A stretch of 64,000 bases of DNA from Leisingera aquaemixtae (GCF_019801145.1 NZ_JAHVJQ010000005.1:1-64000); one strand, 5' to 3'. Shown: positions 34,329-43,603, counted from the first letter of the stretch. Translations and numbers: made by a program. The notes: generated by a model from the letters alone, not told the origin.

Positions 34329-34796
34329 ATGGAATTTAAGAGCAGCGAAGATATCGAGGCCCCGATTGCCGAGGTGTTCCAGGCGATCTCCGATTTCGAC
34401 TCGCTGGAACGCTCTGCCCTGCGGCGCGGCATAGACCTGCAGCGCACCGGCGACACCGCTTATCCGGCGGGCGGGCTGGCTTGGGATCTGTCCTTCAGCT
34501 TCCGCGGCAAGCAGCGCGACATCGCGCTGACGCTGGCGTCTTATTCGCCGGACACCGGGATGGCCCTGGCCGGCAGCGGCAGCGGCCTGGACGGGCAGAT
34601 GGGGATCGACCTGCTGGCGCTGTCGCCGCAGCGGACCCGGATGTCGGTGCAGCTGAAATTGGCGCCCACCAGCCTGACCGGGCGGCTGATGGTGCAATCG
34701 CTGAAACTGGCGCGCAGCAATCTGAACCGCCGGTTCAAGCTGCGTCTGGCGGATTTCGCCCGCATCACTGAAGAACGGCTGAGCCGCACCGCCTGA
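34329..34796 (+). CDS. SRPBCC-fold protein
   Basis: This 155-residue protein fits the START-like SRPBCC fold: it opens MEFKSSEDIEAPIAEVFQAI, the usual first strand and helix, and has alternating beta strands in the middle and a long C-terminal helix (LMVQSLKLARSNLNRRFKLR). These proteins bind hydrophobic ligands or act as chaperones; no function is known for this one. It lies 69 bp after nudC in the same direction and may be co-transcribed. Confidence 0.8.
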   Translation: MEFKSSEDIEAPIAEVFQAISDFDSLERSALRRGIDLQRTGDTAYPAGGLAWDLSFSFRGKQRDIALTLASYSPDTGMALAGSGSGLDGQMGIDLLALSPQRTRMSVQLKLAPTSLTGRLMVQSLKLARSNLNRRFKLRLADFARITEERLSRTA

Positions 34797-34806
34797 GCGC
34801 ACTGCG

Positions 34807-35685
34807 CTACGCCTGCGGCACCAGCTTCGGCCACAGGGCGGCATTGGCAAGGGCAAAGGCGCCCAGATGGCCGATCCTGCGCACCCCTGCCTCTTGCGGG
34901 TCCAGAACCACCCTGCGCTGCGGCACGCCGCCAAAGACATCGCCCAGCCGCCAGACCGCGGCAGGCGGCACCACATCATCATCCGCCATCGCAAACAGAT
35001 CCACCGGGATGCCGCTGCCCTGCCATTTCGGCTGCGGCAGGCTGCTGCCGGTTTCCGGCAGGTAGCTGCCCGGCGTGGTGCACCAGCGCCGCCATTGCCA
35101 GTAGACGCCAGCCGGCAAATCGGCCCCGAACCCCACCGCGCGCCCGGGCAGGTAGCCCAAGGCACGGACCAGCGGCGGCACATGGCCGAACCAGAAAGCC
35201 AGCGCCAGCGCGCGGTAGGGCCAGGGATGATCGTGGTGATGCACCAAGCCGCCCGCAACCACGATCATGCGGGCGACGTCCGTCAGGCCATCCTGCAGGG
35301 GCATCAGCATTGCCCCCAGCGAATGGCCGATCACCAGCAGCGGCACGCCCGCATAGCGCCGCTGCATTTCTGTCCGGGCGGCCGGCTGATCCGCCAGCGC
35401 CCACTCGGCCATGGTGGCCTGTGACCGGCGCGGGTGCATGCGCGCCGAGGCCCCAAAGTCCCGGTAATCATAGGTCAGGCAGGCCATCTGCCGCTCTGCC
35501 GCCAGCCAGCGCGCAAAATGCCGGTAATAGCCCTGCGGCACCCCGGTTGCGCCGTTCAGCACCACCGCTGCCCTGGCCGGTCCCGCCGGGTGATAGAGCC
35601 GCCCGGCCAGCACCGCATCGCCTGCGGCAAAGCGCAGCTCCTGCACCCGGATATCCGCAGTGTGTTCTGCATGGCTGTCGAGCAT
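34807..35685 (-). CDS. Alpha/beta hydrolase
   Basis: This 292-residue protein has the hydrolase nucleophile elbow GHSLGAM, an upstream oxyanion region (VLNGATGVPQGYYRHFARWL), the YDYRDFGAS loop, and a late aspartate (ADDDVVPP) with a C-terminal histidine (GHLGAFA) completing a triad. YheT/serine aminopeptidase-type esterases are similar. It is divergent from a TetR gene, and one TetR operator abuts its AGGAGGG ribosome site, so it is almost certainly under that repressor. Confidence 0.88.
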   Translation of the reverse strand: MLDSHAEHTADIRVQELRFAAGDAVLAGRLYHPAGPARAAVVLNGATGVPQGYYRHFARWLAAERQMACLTYDYRDFGASARMHPRRSQATMAEWALADQPAARTEMQRRYAGVPLLVIGHSLGAMLMPLQDGLTDVARMIVVAGGLVHHHDHPWPYRALALAFWFGHVPPLVRALGYLPGRAVGFGADLPAGVYWQWRRWCTTPGSYLPETGSSLPQPKWQGSGIPVDLFAMADDDVVPPAAVWRLGDVFGGVPQRRVVLDPQEAGVRRIGHLGAFALANAALWPKLVPQA

Positions 35686-35695
35686 GGCACCCTCC

Positions 35696-35736
35696 TAGAC
35701 CGATTGGTCTATTCCACCTCTGGACCAATCGGTCTA
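35696..35736. promoter_or_regulatory. Twin TetR operators
   Basis: TAGACCGATTGGTCTA (35696-35711) and TGGACCAATCGGTCTA (35721-35736) are two near-palindromic 16-bp sites in opposite orientation, 25 bp centre to centre, in the divergent hydrolase/TetR promoter. This is the typical site form of LmrA/YxaF-like repressors. Confidence 0.88.
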
Positions 35737-35755
35737 ATGCTGTCAACCTGCCGCC

Positions 35756-36376
35756 ATGACTGACGTGACGACACCCCAGCCCGGCCCGGACAGCCCCGCC
35801 CCGACCCGCGAGCGGCTGCTGCGCGCGGCTGCCGGCTTGTTCCGAAACAAGGGTTACAGCGGCACCGGCCTGGCCGAACTGCTGGCCGCGGCAGAGGCGC
35901 CCAAGGGCTCGCTCTACCACCATTTCCCGAACGGCAAATCCGACCTCGCCCTGGCCGCGGCGGACTGGGCCTCCGAGCAGATGCTGGAGCTGATCGCCGC
36001 CTCGTTCGACCCTGCGCCCAGCTTCCGGGAAGGCGCCAAGACGGTCTGCTACAAGCTGGCCAAACTATTCGACAAACAGGGAAAATGGAGCGGCTGCCCG
36101 GTCTCTGCCACCCTGTTTGAGGGGCCGGAGAACGAGACCTTCCACCAGCACGCCGCCAAGCTGTTCGAGGGCTGGATCACCGAGACCGCGGCCCACGCCC
36201 GGCGTCTGGGCCTGGCCGAGCGCGAGGCCCGCGCAGCCGCAGAGAATTTCTATATCCTGCTGCAGGGCGGCTGGCAGCTGGCCCGGGTGCGGCGCGATTC
36301 GGATGTGATCCGGGGCTTGCACCTGCAGATGCACACCCCCGGGCCCGCAGCCTTGCAGGCGCAGAAAAACGATTGA
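35756..36376 (+). CDS. TetR-family repressor, LmrA/YxaF-like
   Basis: This 206-residue protein has an N-terminal TetR HTH (TRERLLRAAAGLFRNKGYSG, then LLAAAEAPKGSLYHHFPNGK) and an LmrA/YxaF-like ligand domain (GCPVSATLFEG, ENFYILLQGGWQLARVRRDS). It likely represses itself and the hydrolase through the twin operators. Ligand unknown. Confidence 0.93.
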   Translation: MTDVTTPQPGPDSPAPTRERLLRAAAGLFRNKGYSGTGLAELLAAAEAPKGSLYHHFPNGKSDLALAAADWASEQMLELIAASFDPAPSFREGAKTVCYKLAKLFDKQGKWSGCPVSATLFEGPENETFHQHAAKLFEGWITETAAHARRLGLAEREARAAAENFYILLQGGWQLARVRRDSDVIRGLHLQMHTPGPAALQAQKND

Positions 36377-36408
36377 CGACTCGGGGGGCCAGCCGCTACC
36401 GCTTGTGG

Positions 36409-36602
36409 CGATGGTTCCCGCGCCACAGAATCTTGTGTCCGGGATGAAAAGGGAACACGGTGCGGCCCCGCCCAGCGCAAGGCCAATTCCGCGACTGCCC
36501 CCGCAACTGTAAGCGGCGAGCGACCCCGATAGAGCCACTGGCCCGAATAGGCCGGGAAGGATCGGGAAAGCGACGACCCGCAAGTCAGGAGACCTGCCAT
36601 CG
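36409..36602 (+). promoter_or_regulatory. Cobalamin riboswitch
   Basis: The class I adenosylcobalamin aptamer is complete: P1 closes with CGATGG (36409-36414) and CCATCG (36597-36602); then GGGAACACGGTG, GACTGCCCCCGCAACTGTAA, the B12 box AGCCACTG (about 36533-36540) and CGCAAGTCAGGAGACCTGCC. It precedes the 134-residue Cys-rich gene at 36724. Downstream GC stems at about 36620-36675 may form the expression platform. Confidence 0.95.
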
Positions 36603-36723
36603 GAAGTGAAACTCGAACCCGGGCGGGGTGTCCGGACAGGGTCTGATGGCAGCGCGGGACTCCCGCTATCTCATCCGGTCTCTTGTCGCCATGACCCCCG
36701 TGCCACGCGCGGAGGGCGCTAAC

Positions 36724-37128
36724 ATGATGTGGACGGACCAGACGCATTTCTATGCGGCAACGGATTGCAAATACCTGGGGCGGCCCTGCCCCGCGGCAGA
36801 GCGGATGATCGCCAAGCTGGCCGAGGCGATGACCAAGGCCAAGCCGCTGACCCAGGAGGACTTCGAAATCACCGGCACCACCGCGCTGGACGGCTGCCCG
36901 CGCAACTGCCCGGCGCAGTTTGCTGCCAGCCATGACCGGATCCGGCTTTTCTGCGGCGTCGGCGAAGAGGCGCCGCGCGACGGGCTGGACCGCTTTGCCG
37001 ATGCGATCCTCAGCCGCGACGGCACCGGCTTTGCCGCCTCGCGGCTGGACGTCCGCCCCTGCGCGCTGATGGAGGCGCTGCCGAAGACGGCAGAGGCGCG
37101 CCAAGCCGAGCAGATGCTGGCGCTGTAG
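36724..37128 (+). CDS. Cobalamin-controlled thioredoxin-like ferredoxin
   Basis: This 134-residue protein starts at ATG 36724 with GGAGGG upstream (ATG 36727 is an alternative). Its cysteines, C15-x6-C22 and C58-x3-C62 (DGCPRNCPAQF), are spaced like the four ligands of thioredoxin-like 2Fe-2S ferredoxins, with more Cys at 77 and near the C-terminus. DUF1636-type proteins of this sort occur in cobalamin gene clusters. Here it stands alone under a B12 riboswitch. Its role, perhaps redox or metal handling in B12 or cobalt metabolism, is inferred. Confidence 0.65.
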   Translation: MMWTDQTHFYAATDCKYLGRPCPAAERMIAKLAEAMTKAKPLTQEDFEITGTTALDGCPRNCPAQFAASHDRIRLFCGVGEEAPRDGLDRFADAILSRDGTGFAASRLDVRPCALMEALPKTAEARQAEQMLAL

Positions 37129-37236
37129 GCAAGGCACCCCAAGATTTGGCATCACGGCAAGGGCAGTACCCCTTTCTGCAGGGGACAGATGCTGCCCAGT
37201 CTGTCTGCCAGGCGGAACGTTTAGAATGAAACCAGC

Positions 37237-37779
37237 CTAACAGGCCTTGCTGCCGTCGCAGGCCCAGTCCAGCTGTTCGTCGGTCTCCACCGCGCAGGGC
37301 CGCACCGAGCGCAGCCGCGCCAGCGCCTGCGCCGGGTCCTCGCCGCATTCGATCATCAGCCGCATCACCGCCATGCCGGACCGGCCGCAGCCGCCCCTGC
37401 AATGCACCAGCACCCGGCCGCCGCCCGCCAGCGCCTGCCGCGCCGATTTGCTGGCGGCAGCCCATTTTGCGTTCACACCGGGCGGCGGCACCTGGAAATC
37501 CGGCACCGGCAGATGGATCCAGCGGCAGGCCATGCTTTGGATATCGACGCCCAGCCGCGGCACCCCGGCGGCGACGTGCTCGGCCTCCGTGGTCATCGAG
37601 ATCACCAGCCCCGGCTTCCATTGATAGATCTGGATCAGGTCGCTGCGGTAGTCGCCCTCGCCGCCAGGCAGCCGGCACAGCGCCAGGATGCCGCCGCCTG
37701 CTGACAGCGCGTGGATGGTCAGGCCGGCCTGCACCGCAGTTTCCTGCACGGCAGGCTTTGAAGTGTCTTCAGTTCGCAT
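37237..37779 (-). CDS. Dual-specificity/tyrosine phosphatase-like protein
   Basis: This 180-residue protein has the CX5R active-site loop HCRGGCGRSGM, an upstream general-acid region with Asp (VPDFQVPP), and MTTEAEH in the first half, as in Cdc14/PTP-like bacterial phosphatases. It is cytoplasmic. Start ATG 37779 has GGGAGG upstream. The substrate is unknown. Confidence 0.85.
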   Translation of the reverse strand: MRTEDTSKPAVQETAVQAGLTIHALSAGGGILALCRLPGGEGDYRSDLIQIYQWKPGLVISMTTEAEHVAAGVPRLGVDIQSMACRWIHLPVPDFQVPPPGVNAKWAAASKSARQALAGGGRVLVHCRGGCGRSGMAVMRLMIECGEDPAQALARLRSVRPCAVETDEQLDWACDGSKAC

Positions 37780-37976
37780 ACCGCCTCCCTGGACGCTGCG
37801 CTCCTGCACTTCCCCCGCTTTTTCCCCTCCCCCTCAGCCTAGCCGCTAACCGCGCAAAGCCAAAGCGCTTTTACTGCCCGGGGAATGCTGCCATCTGCGG
37901 TGGACGAACGGGCTGCGCTTCAATACCCTGCGCGGAACGCAGCGCCCCCCGCAAACCGAATCCGGCACGAGACACC

Positions 37977-39779
37977 ATGAACGATACTCCCAGCGGCACC
38001 ACCCAATCCCAATACCAGGTTCTGGCCCGCAAATACCGGCCCGAAACCTTTGCCGATCTGGTGGGCCAGGATGCGATGGTGCGGACGCTGAAGAACGCCT
38101 TTGCCGCCGACCGCATCGCCCAGGCCTTCATCATGACCGGCATCCGCGGCACCGGTAAGACCACCACCGCCCGGATCATCGCCAAGGGCATGAACTGCAT
38201 CGGCGAGGACGGCCAGGGCGGCCCCACCACCGATCCCTGCGGCAAGTGCGAGCATTGCGTGGCGATCATGGAAGGCCGCCATGTCGACGTGATGGAGATG
38301 GACGCGGCCTCGCGCACCGGCGTCAACGACATCCGCGAGATCATCGACTCGGTGCAATACCGCGCCGCTTCGGCCCGCTACAAGATCTACATCATCGACG
38401 AAGTTCACATGCTGTCGACCTCCGCCTTCAACGCGCTGCTGAAGACGCTGGAGGAGCCGCCCGCGCATGTGAAATTCATCTTCGCCACCACCGAGATCCG
38501 CAAGGTGCCGGTGACGGTGCTGTCGCGCTGCCAGCGCTTCGACCTGCGCCGGATCGAGCCGGAGGTGATGATCGCCCTGTTGCGCAAGATCGCCGCCGCG
38601 GAGGGCGCCGAGATTGCCGAGGACGCGCTGGCGCTTATCACCCGCGCCGCCGAAGGCTCCGCCCGCGATGCGACCTCGCTGTTGGATCAGGCGATTTCCC
38701 ACGGCGCCGGTGAGACCACCGCCGATCAGGTCCGCGCCATGCTGGGCCTTGCCGACCGCGGCCGGGTGCTGGACCTGATGGACATGATCCTGCGCGGCGA
38801 TGCGGCGGCGGCGCTGACCGAGCTCAGCGCGCAATATGCCGAGGGCGCCGACCCGCTGGCAGTGCTGCGCGATCTGACGGAGATCACCCATTGGGTCTCA
38901 GTGGTGAAGATCACCCCGGACGCAGCCGAGGACCCCACCGTCAGCCCCGATGAGCGCGCCCGCGGGCAAGCAATGGCCGAGGCGCTGGCGATGCGGGTGC
39001 TGACCCGCATGTGGCAGATGCTCTTGAAAGCGCTGGAGGAAGTGGCCGCCGCCCCGAACGCGATGATGGCCGCCGAAATGGCGGTGATCCGGCTCACCCA
39101 TGTGGCCGACCTGCCGAGCCCCGAAGAGCTGATCCGCAAGCTGCAGGACACGCCGCCTCCGCCGCCCCCCGGTCCCGGCGGCCCCGGCGGCGGTGTGCCT
39201 ATGCAGGGCATGGGCGCCCCGGCGCTTGGCGGCGGCGCACCCGCTGGCGCTGCGCCGCAAGGCGGCGCACCCGGCGGCGCGCCGGTAGCCCATGGCGGCG
39301 GCGGCACGGTGGCGGCGCTGGCGCCTCAGGTCAGCTCCGCGCTGGCCCGTTATCCGTCCTTTGAACATGTGGTCGAACTGATCCGGGTGAACCGCGACGT
39401 GAAACTGCTGGTCGAAGTGGAAACCGGCGTGCGGCTGGTCTCCTACCAGCCCGGGCGGATCGAATTCACCCCCTCGGCACAGGCCCCGCGCGATCTGGCC
39501 GCCCGGCTCGGCTCGGCGCTGCAGAACTGGACCGGCGCGCGCTGGGTTGTCTCCATCGCGCCGGACGGCGCGGCGCCCACCATTGCCGAGGTCCGCGACG
39601 CAGCTGAGAACGCCCTGCGCGAGAAGGCCACCGCGCATCCGCTGGTGCAGGCGGTGCTGGAAAGCTTTCCCAAGGCCAAGATCACCCGCATCCGCACGCC
39701 CGAGGAACTGGCCGCCGAGGTTGCCGCCGAGGCCCTGCCCGAGGTGGAGGACGAATGGGATCCGTTCGAGGACGGGTAA
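37977..39779 (+). CDS. dnaX: DNA polymerase III tau/gamma subunit
   Basis: This 600-residue clamp-loader ATPase has Walker A GIRGTGKTTT, the zinc site with CxxC (DPCGKCEHC), Walker B YIIDEVHML, sensor 1 region FIFATTEIRKVP, and the SRC motif LSRCQRFDLRR. A Pro/Gly-rich linker (about 398-440) leads to a C-terminal tau domain. I chose ATG 37977 over an upstream open frame of low quality. Together with ybaB and recR it forms the usual dnaX-ybaB-recR order, here interrupted by a GNAT gene. Confidence 0.96.
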   Translation: MNDTPSGTTQSQYQVLARKYRPETFADLVGQDAMVRTLKNAFAADRIAQAFIMTGIRGTGKTTTARIIAKGMNCIGEDGQGGPTTDPCGKCEHCVAIMEGRHVDVMEMDAASRTGVNDIREIIDSVQYRAASARYKIYIIDEVHMLSTSAFNALLKTLEEPPAHVKFIFATTEIRKVPVTVLSRCQRFDLRRIEPEVMIALLRKIAAAEGAEIAEDALALITRAAEGSARDATSLLDQAISHGAGETTADQVRAMLGLADRGRVLDLMDMILRGDAAAALTELSAQYAEGADPLAVLRDLTEITHWVSVVKITPDAAEDPTVSPDERARGQAMAEALAMRVLTRMWQMLLKALEEVAAAPNAMMAAEMAVIRLTHVADLPSPEELIRKLQDTPPPPPPGPGGPGGGVPMQGMGAPALGGGAPAGAAPQGGAPGGAPVAHGGGGTVAALAPQVSSALARYPSFEHVVELIRVNRDVKLLVEVETGVRLVSYQPGRIEFTPSAQAPRDLAARLGSALQNWTGARWVVSIAPDGAAPTIAEVRDAAENALREKATAHPLVQAVLESFPKAKITRIRTPEELAAEVAAEALPEVEDEWDPFEDG

Positions 39780-40058
39780 AGCTTTACTGCGGTTGGCTTG
39801 GCACTCCCTCCGCCTCAAAGAACTTCTTTTTTCAGCCACTTATGGCAGCGTCCGCCCCGGCAGGGCAGGAAGCGAAGCGCCCGCCACCGTTTTGCCGGAG
39901 GCAAACCTTCGGTTTGATGGGGGGCGGGTCGGGCGCTGCCCGGCCTATCGGACGGGCGAAAGAGCGCTAAACCGCTCCACGAAGACAATCCTGCCCCTTG
40001 TTTCGCGGTCCCGCGGCCCGTATCTGTGCCCCAAACTCGGAATCTCAGGAGAAACCAC
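39780..40058. other. Gap between dnaX and ybaB
   Basis: I see no gene here. CCGGAGGCAAACCTTCGG-type weak dyads occur but no clear terminator. Confidence 0.3.
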
Positions 40059-40403
40059 ATGCTCAAAGGCCTCGGCGGTCTTGGCGACATGGCCAAGATG
40101 ATGAAATCGGCACAGGAACTGCAAACCAAGATGGCGCAGATGCAGGAAGACCTGCACAACGTCATGGTGACCGGCGAGGCCGGCGCGGGCCTGGTCAAGG
40201 CAACCGCGTCCGCCAAGGGCGACCTCAAGGCGCTGGACATCGACCCGTCGATCTTCAACGGCGACGACAAGGAAGTGGTCGAGGACTTGATCCTGGCCGC
40301 AATCAAGGACGCCCAGGCCAAGGCGGCGGAAAAGGCGCAGGAAGAAATGGCCAAGCTGACCGAAAGCATGGGCCTGCCCAAGGACATCAAGCTGCCGTTC
40401 TGA
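40059..40403 (+). CDS. ybaB: YbaB/EbfC nucleoid-associated protein
   Basis: This 114-residue protein has the YbaB pattern: Gly/Met-rich start (MLKGLGGLGDMAKMMKSAQE), a long helix LQTKMAQMQEDLHNV, a central sheet with GLVKATASAKGDLKALDIDP, and a C-terminal helix. It binds DNA as a dimer and is near recR in most bacteria. The ribosome site CAGGAGAA fits ATG 40059. Confidence 0.95.
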   Translation: MLKGLGGLGDMAKMMKSAQELQTKMAQMQEDLHNVMVTGEAGAGLVKATASAKGDLKALDIDPSIFNGDDKEVVEDLILAAIKDAQAKAAEKAQEEMAKLTESMGLPKDIKLPF

Positions 40404-40423
40404 GCTGCACGAAATTCCCCTGC

Positions 40424-40452
40424 AAAAGGCGGCCCGTCAGGAGCCGCCTTTT
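40424..40452. terminator. Terminator between ybaB and GNAT gene
   Basis: AAAAGGCGGC pairs with GCCGCCTTTT around a 9-base loop; usable from both convergent sides. Confidence 0.88.
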
Positions 40453-40464
40453 CTTTTGCCCGCC

Positions 40465-40968
40465 TCAGCCCGTCTCCAGCCGGAACTTCAAAAAGCGCTG
40501 CCCTTCGTATTGCACCTCCCCGGTCTGCACCGCCCCAAGCCGCATCAGCGGCCGCAGATGCTGCCGTGTCGGCGGCAGCAGGAAGGTGACATAGGGGATA
40601 CGCGCGTCCGTGCGGGCAAATTCCAGCGCCTTGCGGGCGATGGCGGGGCCAAGGCCGAAGCAGTCCGGGCGCAGCACCAGCCCGAAATCCCACTCATCCC
40701 CCTCTTTCTGGAAGCCGCCCCAGCCAAGGTAAGCATCACCGCGCAAGAAAGCCCAATGGCCCAGCCCGTCGCGCTGCCAGCAGGCCTCCTTGGCCGCAAC
40801 AAACTCCCTGGCGGCAGCCTCATCCCACTGCCCTGTCAGCAAGGGCATATGCTCCGCCATACGCGGGTCTGACATGTGGCGGGCAATTTCCTGCGGCGTA
40901 ACCTCCGTCAGCCGGCCAAAACGCAACTGGGGAGAAATTCCTGCTTCCCGCGCTATCTCGCCGCCCAT
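40465..40968 (-). CDS. GNAT acetyltransferase
   Basis: This 167-residue protein has the RimJ/RimL-like GNAT layout: [20 protein letters not shown], a [16 protein letters not shown] strand pair, [20 protein letters not shown] for the acetyl-CoA loop and helix, and a C-terminal [20 protein letters not shown]. The acceptor is unknown. Confidence 0.82.
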   Translation of the reverse strand: MGGEIAREAGISPQLRFGRLTEVTPQEIARHMSDPRMAEHMPLLTGQWDEAAAREFVAAKEACWQRDGLGHWAFLRGDAYLGWGGFQKEGDEWDFGLVLRPDCFGLGPAIARKALEFARTDARIPYVTFLLPPTRQHLRPLMRLGAVQTGEVQYEGQRFLKFRLETG

Positions 40969-41104
40969 CCCGAACCCTCCGCATTTTCAGGCAAGGCATA
41001 CCCCCGGGGCGCCAGAAAAACAAACCCCGAACATTTTACCGCGCGGCCCTTGCGCTCCGCGGCCCCGGGTGGCCTATATGGCAAGGAACCTTAAGGCCCG
41101 CGGC

Positions 41105-41704
41105 ATGATCAAGAACTCCACCACCAACATCGAAGACCTGATTGCCCTGATGGCCAAGCTGCCGGGGCTGGGGCCGCGCTCGGCCCGGCGCGCGGTGCTG
41201 CACCTGATCCGCAAGCGGGCGCTGCTGCTGACGCCCTTGGCCGACGTGATGAGCGAGGTGGCCGCGACCGCCCGCGAGTGCCTCAACTGCGGCAATGTCG
41301 GAACCAGCGAGATCTGCCCGATCTGCACCGACGAGGTGCGCGGCAACGGCGAGCTGTGCGTGGTCGAGGATGTGGCTGACCTCTGGGCGATGGAACGCTC
41401 GGGCGTGTTCAAGGGCCGCTACCATGTGCTCGGCGGCACGCTCTCGGCGCTGGATGCAGTGGGGCCGGAGGATCTGCGCATCCCGCGGCTGATCGACCGG
41501 GTGGCGACCGAGGGCGTCCGCGAGGTGATCCTGGCCCTCAATGCCACCATCGACGGCCAGACCACCGCCCACTACATCGCCGACCAGCTGCAAGGGCAGG
41601 TGAAACTGACCTCCCTCGCCCAGGGCGTGCCGATCGGCGGCGAGCTGGATTACCTGGACGACGGCACCATTTCCGCAGCACTCAACGCACGCAAGGAAAT
41701 CTGA
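41105..41704 (+). CDS. recR: Recombination protein RecR
   Basis: This 199-residue protein has an HhH motif at the N-terminus ([16 protein letters not shown]), a Cys4 zinc finger ([18 protein letters not shown]), and a Toprim domain ([20 protein letters not shown], then [14 protein letters not shown]). With RecO and RecF it loads RecA at gaps. The length is normal. It is convergent with the threonine aldolase gene. Confidence 0.97.
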   Translation: MIKNSTTNIEDLIALMAKLPGLGPRSARRAVLHLIRKRALLLTPLADVMSEVAATARECLNCGNVGTSEICPICTDEVRGNGELCVVEDVADLWAMERSGVFKGRYHVLGGTLSALDAVGPEDLRIPRLIDRVATEGVREVILALNATIDGQTTAHYIADQLQGQVKLTSLAQGVPIGGELDYLDDGTISAALNARKEI

Positions 41705-41741
41705 CGGCGCGGCCCTAGTGTCGCAGCGGTTCCTGCGTTCT

Positions 41742-42791
41742 TCAGGCGTAAAAGCTTTTCAGCCCCAGTACCACCCGCGCCAGCGCAGCATCCTCCACAC
41801 CCTTGTGCAGCACCATGCGGATGGCGCCGGAGCTGCTGCCGCCGATTGCCACGCCCTCTGCCGCCAGATGCGCCCGCAGATCATCATTGCGCCCGTCAGC
41901 GGGCGTGAAGAACACCATATTGGTGGCCTGCACGACCTCGCCCGCGCCCAAGCCCCGCAACACATCAGCCAATTCCACCGCACGCGCGTGATCCTCTGCC
42001 AGCCGCCCCGCGTTGTGCTCCAGCGCATAAAGCCCGGCGGCAGCCAGCACCCCCGCCTGCCGCATGCCGCCGCCCAGCATCTTGCGCCAGCGCCGCGCCT
42101 TGGCAATCAGATCCGCAGGCCCGGCCAGAACCGAACCCGCAGGCGTGCCCAGCCCCTTGGACAGGCAGACCGAGACCGTATCGGCCAGCCCGGCCAGATC
42201 TGTTTCCGAACACCCCAGCGCGGTGACCGCATTGAAGAACCGCGCCCCGTCCAGATGCACGGACAGCCCTGCGGCCCGCCCGGCCTCTGCCGCCGCGGCC
42301 ATATCCGCCAGCGGCACAGCGAGCCCGTTATGGGTGTTTTCCAGCGACAGCAGGCGGCTGATCGGCAAGTGCGGGTCATCCTCTTTCACCGCAGCCCGGA
42401 TCTCTGCCGGGTCCAGCGCCCCGTCCGCGCGCACCGGCACCGGGCACAGCGCAATGCCGCCCAGCACCGACGCTCCCGCGGCCTCATAGGCGTAAACGTG
42501 ATAACCGCGGCCGCAGATCACCTCCTCGCCGCGCTGGCAATGCGCCAGCAGGGCGGTGAAATTGCTCATCGTGCCTGTGGGGAGGAAAAGGCAGGCCTCC
42601 TTGCCCAGACGCTCGGCCAGCACAGCCTCCAGCCGGTTGACCGAAGGGTCCTCGCCAAAGACGTCATCGCCCAGCTCTGCTGCAGCCATCGCCTGCAGCA
42701 TGCCCGCATCGGGCCGCGTCACCGTATCGCTGCGCAGATCGCAAAGGGGTCCATCGCCCCCTGCGCCCGCCAGCCCTGTGTATTGGCTCAT
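41742..42791 (-). CDS. ltaE: Low-specificity L-threonine aldolase
   Basis: This 349-residue PLP enzyme splits beta-hydroxy amino acids such as threonine to glycine and an aldehyde. Landmarks are LRSDTVTRPD, GDDVFGEDPSVNRLE, LFLPTGTMSNFTAL, ENTHNGLAVPL, HLDGARFFNA and the PLP lysine in CLSKGLGTPAGS. Its ATG overlaps the stop codon of the dioxygenase gene (ATGA), so the two are translationally coupled and probably act in sequence. Confidence 0.93.
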   Translation of the reverse strand: MSQYTGLAGAGGDGPLCDLRSDTVTRPDAGMLQAMAAAELGDDVFGEDPSVNRLEAVLAERLGKEACLFLPTGTMSNFTALLAHCQRGEEVICGRGYHVYAYEAAGASVLGGIALCPVPVRADGALDPAEIRAAVKEDDPHLPISRLLSLENTHNGLAVPLADMAAAAEAGRAAGLSVHLDGARFFNAVTALGCSETDLAGLADTVSVCLSKGLGTPAGSVLAGPADLIAKARRWRKMLGGGMRQAGVLAAAGLYALEHNAGRLAEDHARAVELADVLRGLGAGEVVQATNMVFFTPADGRNDDLRAHLAAEGVAIGGSSSGAIRMVLHKGVEDAALARVVLGLKSFYA

Positions 42792-43465
42792 TCCGTCACC
42801 TGCTCATAAGCCAGCGCCGCCACGATGTGGACGCGGCGGGTTTCGCCTCCGTTCAATGCGGTGTGGTAGCCGCGGGTGTCAGTGAAATAGACCGAGCCGT
42901 CCGCTGGCAAGTGGGTGACATGATGATTGACGATAAACAGGGAACCGGGGTTGGTGACCACCGGGATATGCAGCCGCGGCTCCGGGTCGCGGTGCCAGGA
43001 GTTGCAGTTATAAAGGCCCTTGGACAGCACCCGCGTGCGCCCGATCGGAAAGCGTTTCGCCAACTCGGCATGCACATGCTCGAAATAGGTGCCCGCAAAC
43101 TTCGGATTGAACTCGCAGAACTCCACCTCCGGCACCAGATCCTCGCGCGGCTCCTCGACATAGCGGTCGTCGGCGCGCAGCCAGTAGCGGCCCGACAGGT
43201 CGTTGGCGGTCCACTCGGTCTGCCCCGGGCGCTGGGTCAGCGGCAGCGCGGCAAATCCCTGGTCCTGCATGCCGCCCATGAACTCCTCGCGGCGCAGGCA
43301 CTCCGCCAGCGCCTCCTGCAGCAGCCGGACGTCAAACTTCAGCTCCAGCCGCTGGATGCCCGGTCCGGGCACAAACTCCGCCACTGAGGCGGAATCTGGC
43401 ATGGTTTGCATGGCCTGGGCCACGGACCCGGCATCGGCGTCGTTGATCTGCGGAACAAATGTCAT
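42788..43465 (-). CDS. Aspartyl/asparaginyl hydroxylase-like 2OG-Fe(II) dioxygenase
   Basis: This 225-residue protein has an iron-binding HRD (H158, D160) in NSWHRDPEPRLHIPVVTNPG, then the distal HTALNGGETRRVHIVAAL (H201, R210 or R211), as in the AspH and proline cis-4-hydroxylase group. It should hydroxylate an amino acid or peptide side chain using 2-oxoglutarate and O2. It is first in an operon with threonine aldolase and divergent from a LysR gene with a perfect palindromic operator. I place the start at ATG 43465. Confidence 0.8.
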   Translation of the reverse strand: MTFVPQINDADAGSVAQAMQTMPDSASVAEFVPGPGIQRLELKFDVRLLQEALAECLRREEFMGGMQDQGFAALPLTQRPGQTEWTANDLSGRYWLRADDRYVEEPREDLVPEVEFCEFNPKFAGTYFEHVHAELAKRFPIGRTRVLSKGLYNCNSWHRDPEPRLHIPVVTNPGSLFIVNHHVTHLPADGSVYFTDTRGYHTALNGGETRRVHIVAALAYEQVTE

Positions 43466-43567
43466 GCCGCGCGCTCCCAAATTTTCGTGCTGATCGTGAG
43501 TGGTGATGCATTCGGCGCCATGGTCGCAGGCCATTTTCCCAAAATAAAGCCAGGCTTTCGCAATGCA

Positions 43568-43586
43568 TGTTGCAAAAATTGCAACA
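43568..43586. promoter_or_regulatory. Palindromic LysR operator
   Basis: TGTTGCAA (43568-43575) and TTGCAACA (43579-43586) form a perfect 8-bp dyad with a 3-base AAA centre, 17 bp before the LysR ATG, in the divergent promoter of the dioxygenase-aldolase operon. Confidence 0.8.
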
Positions 43587-43603
43587 CCTGGCAGGGTATC
43601 CAC

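Noticed and set aside
37467-37976. Upstream extension of dnaX in frame
   Set aside because: Arg/Pro-rich residues with no family match, and they overlap the phosphatase gene on the other strand.
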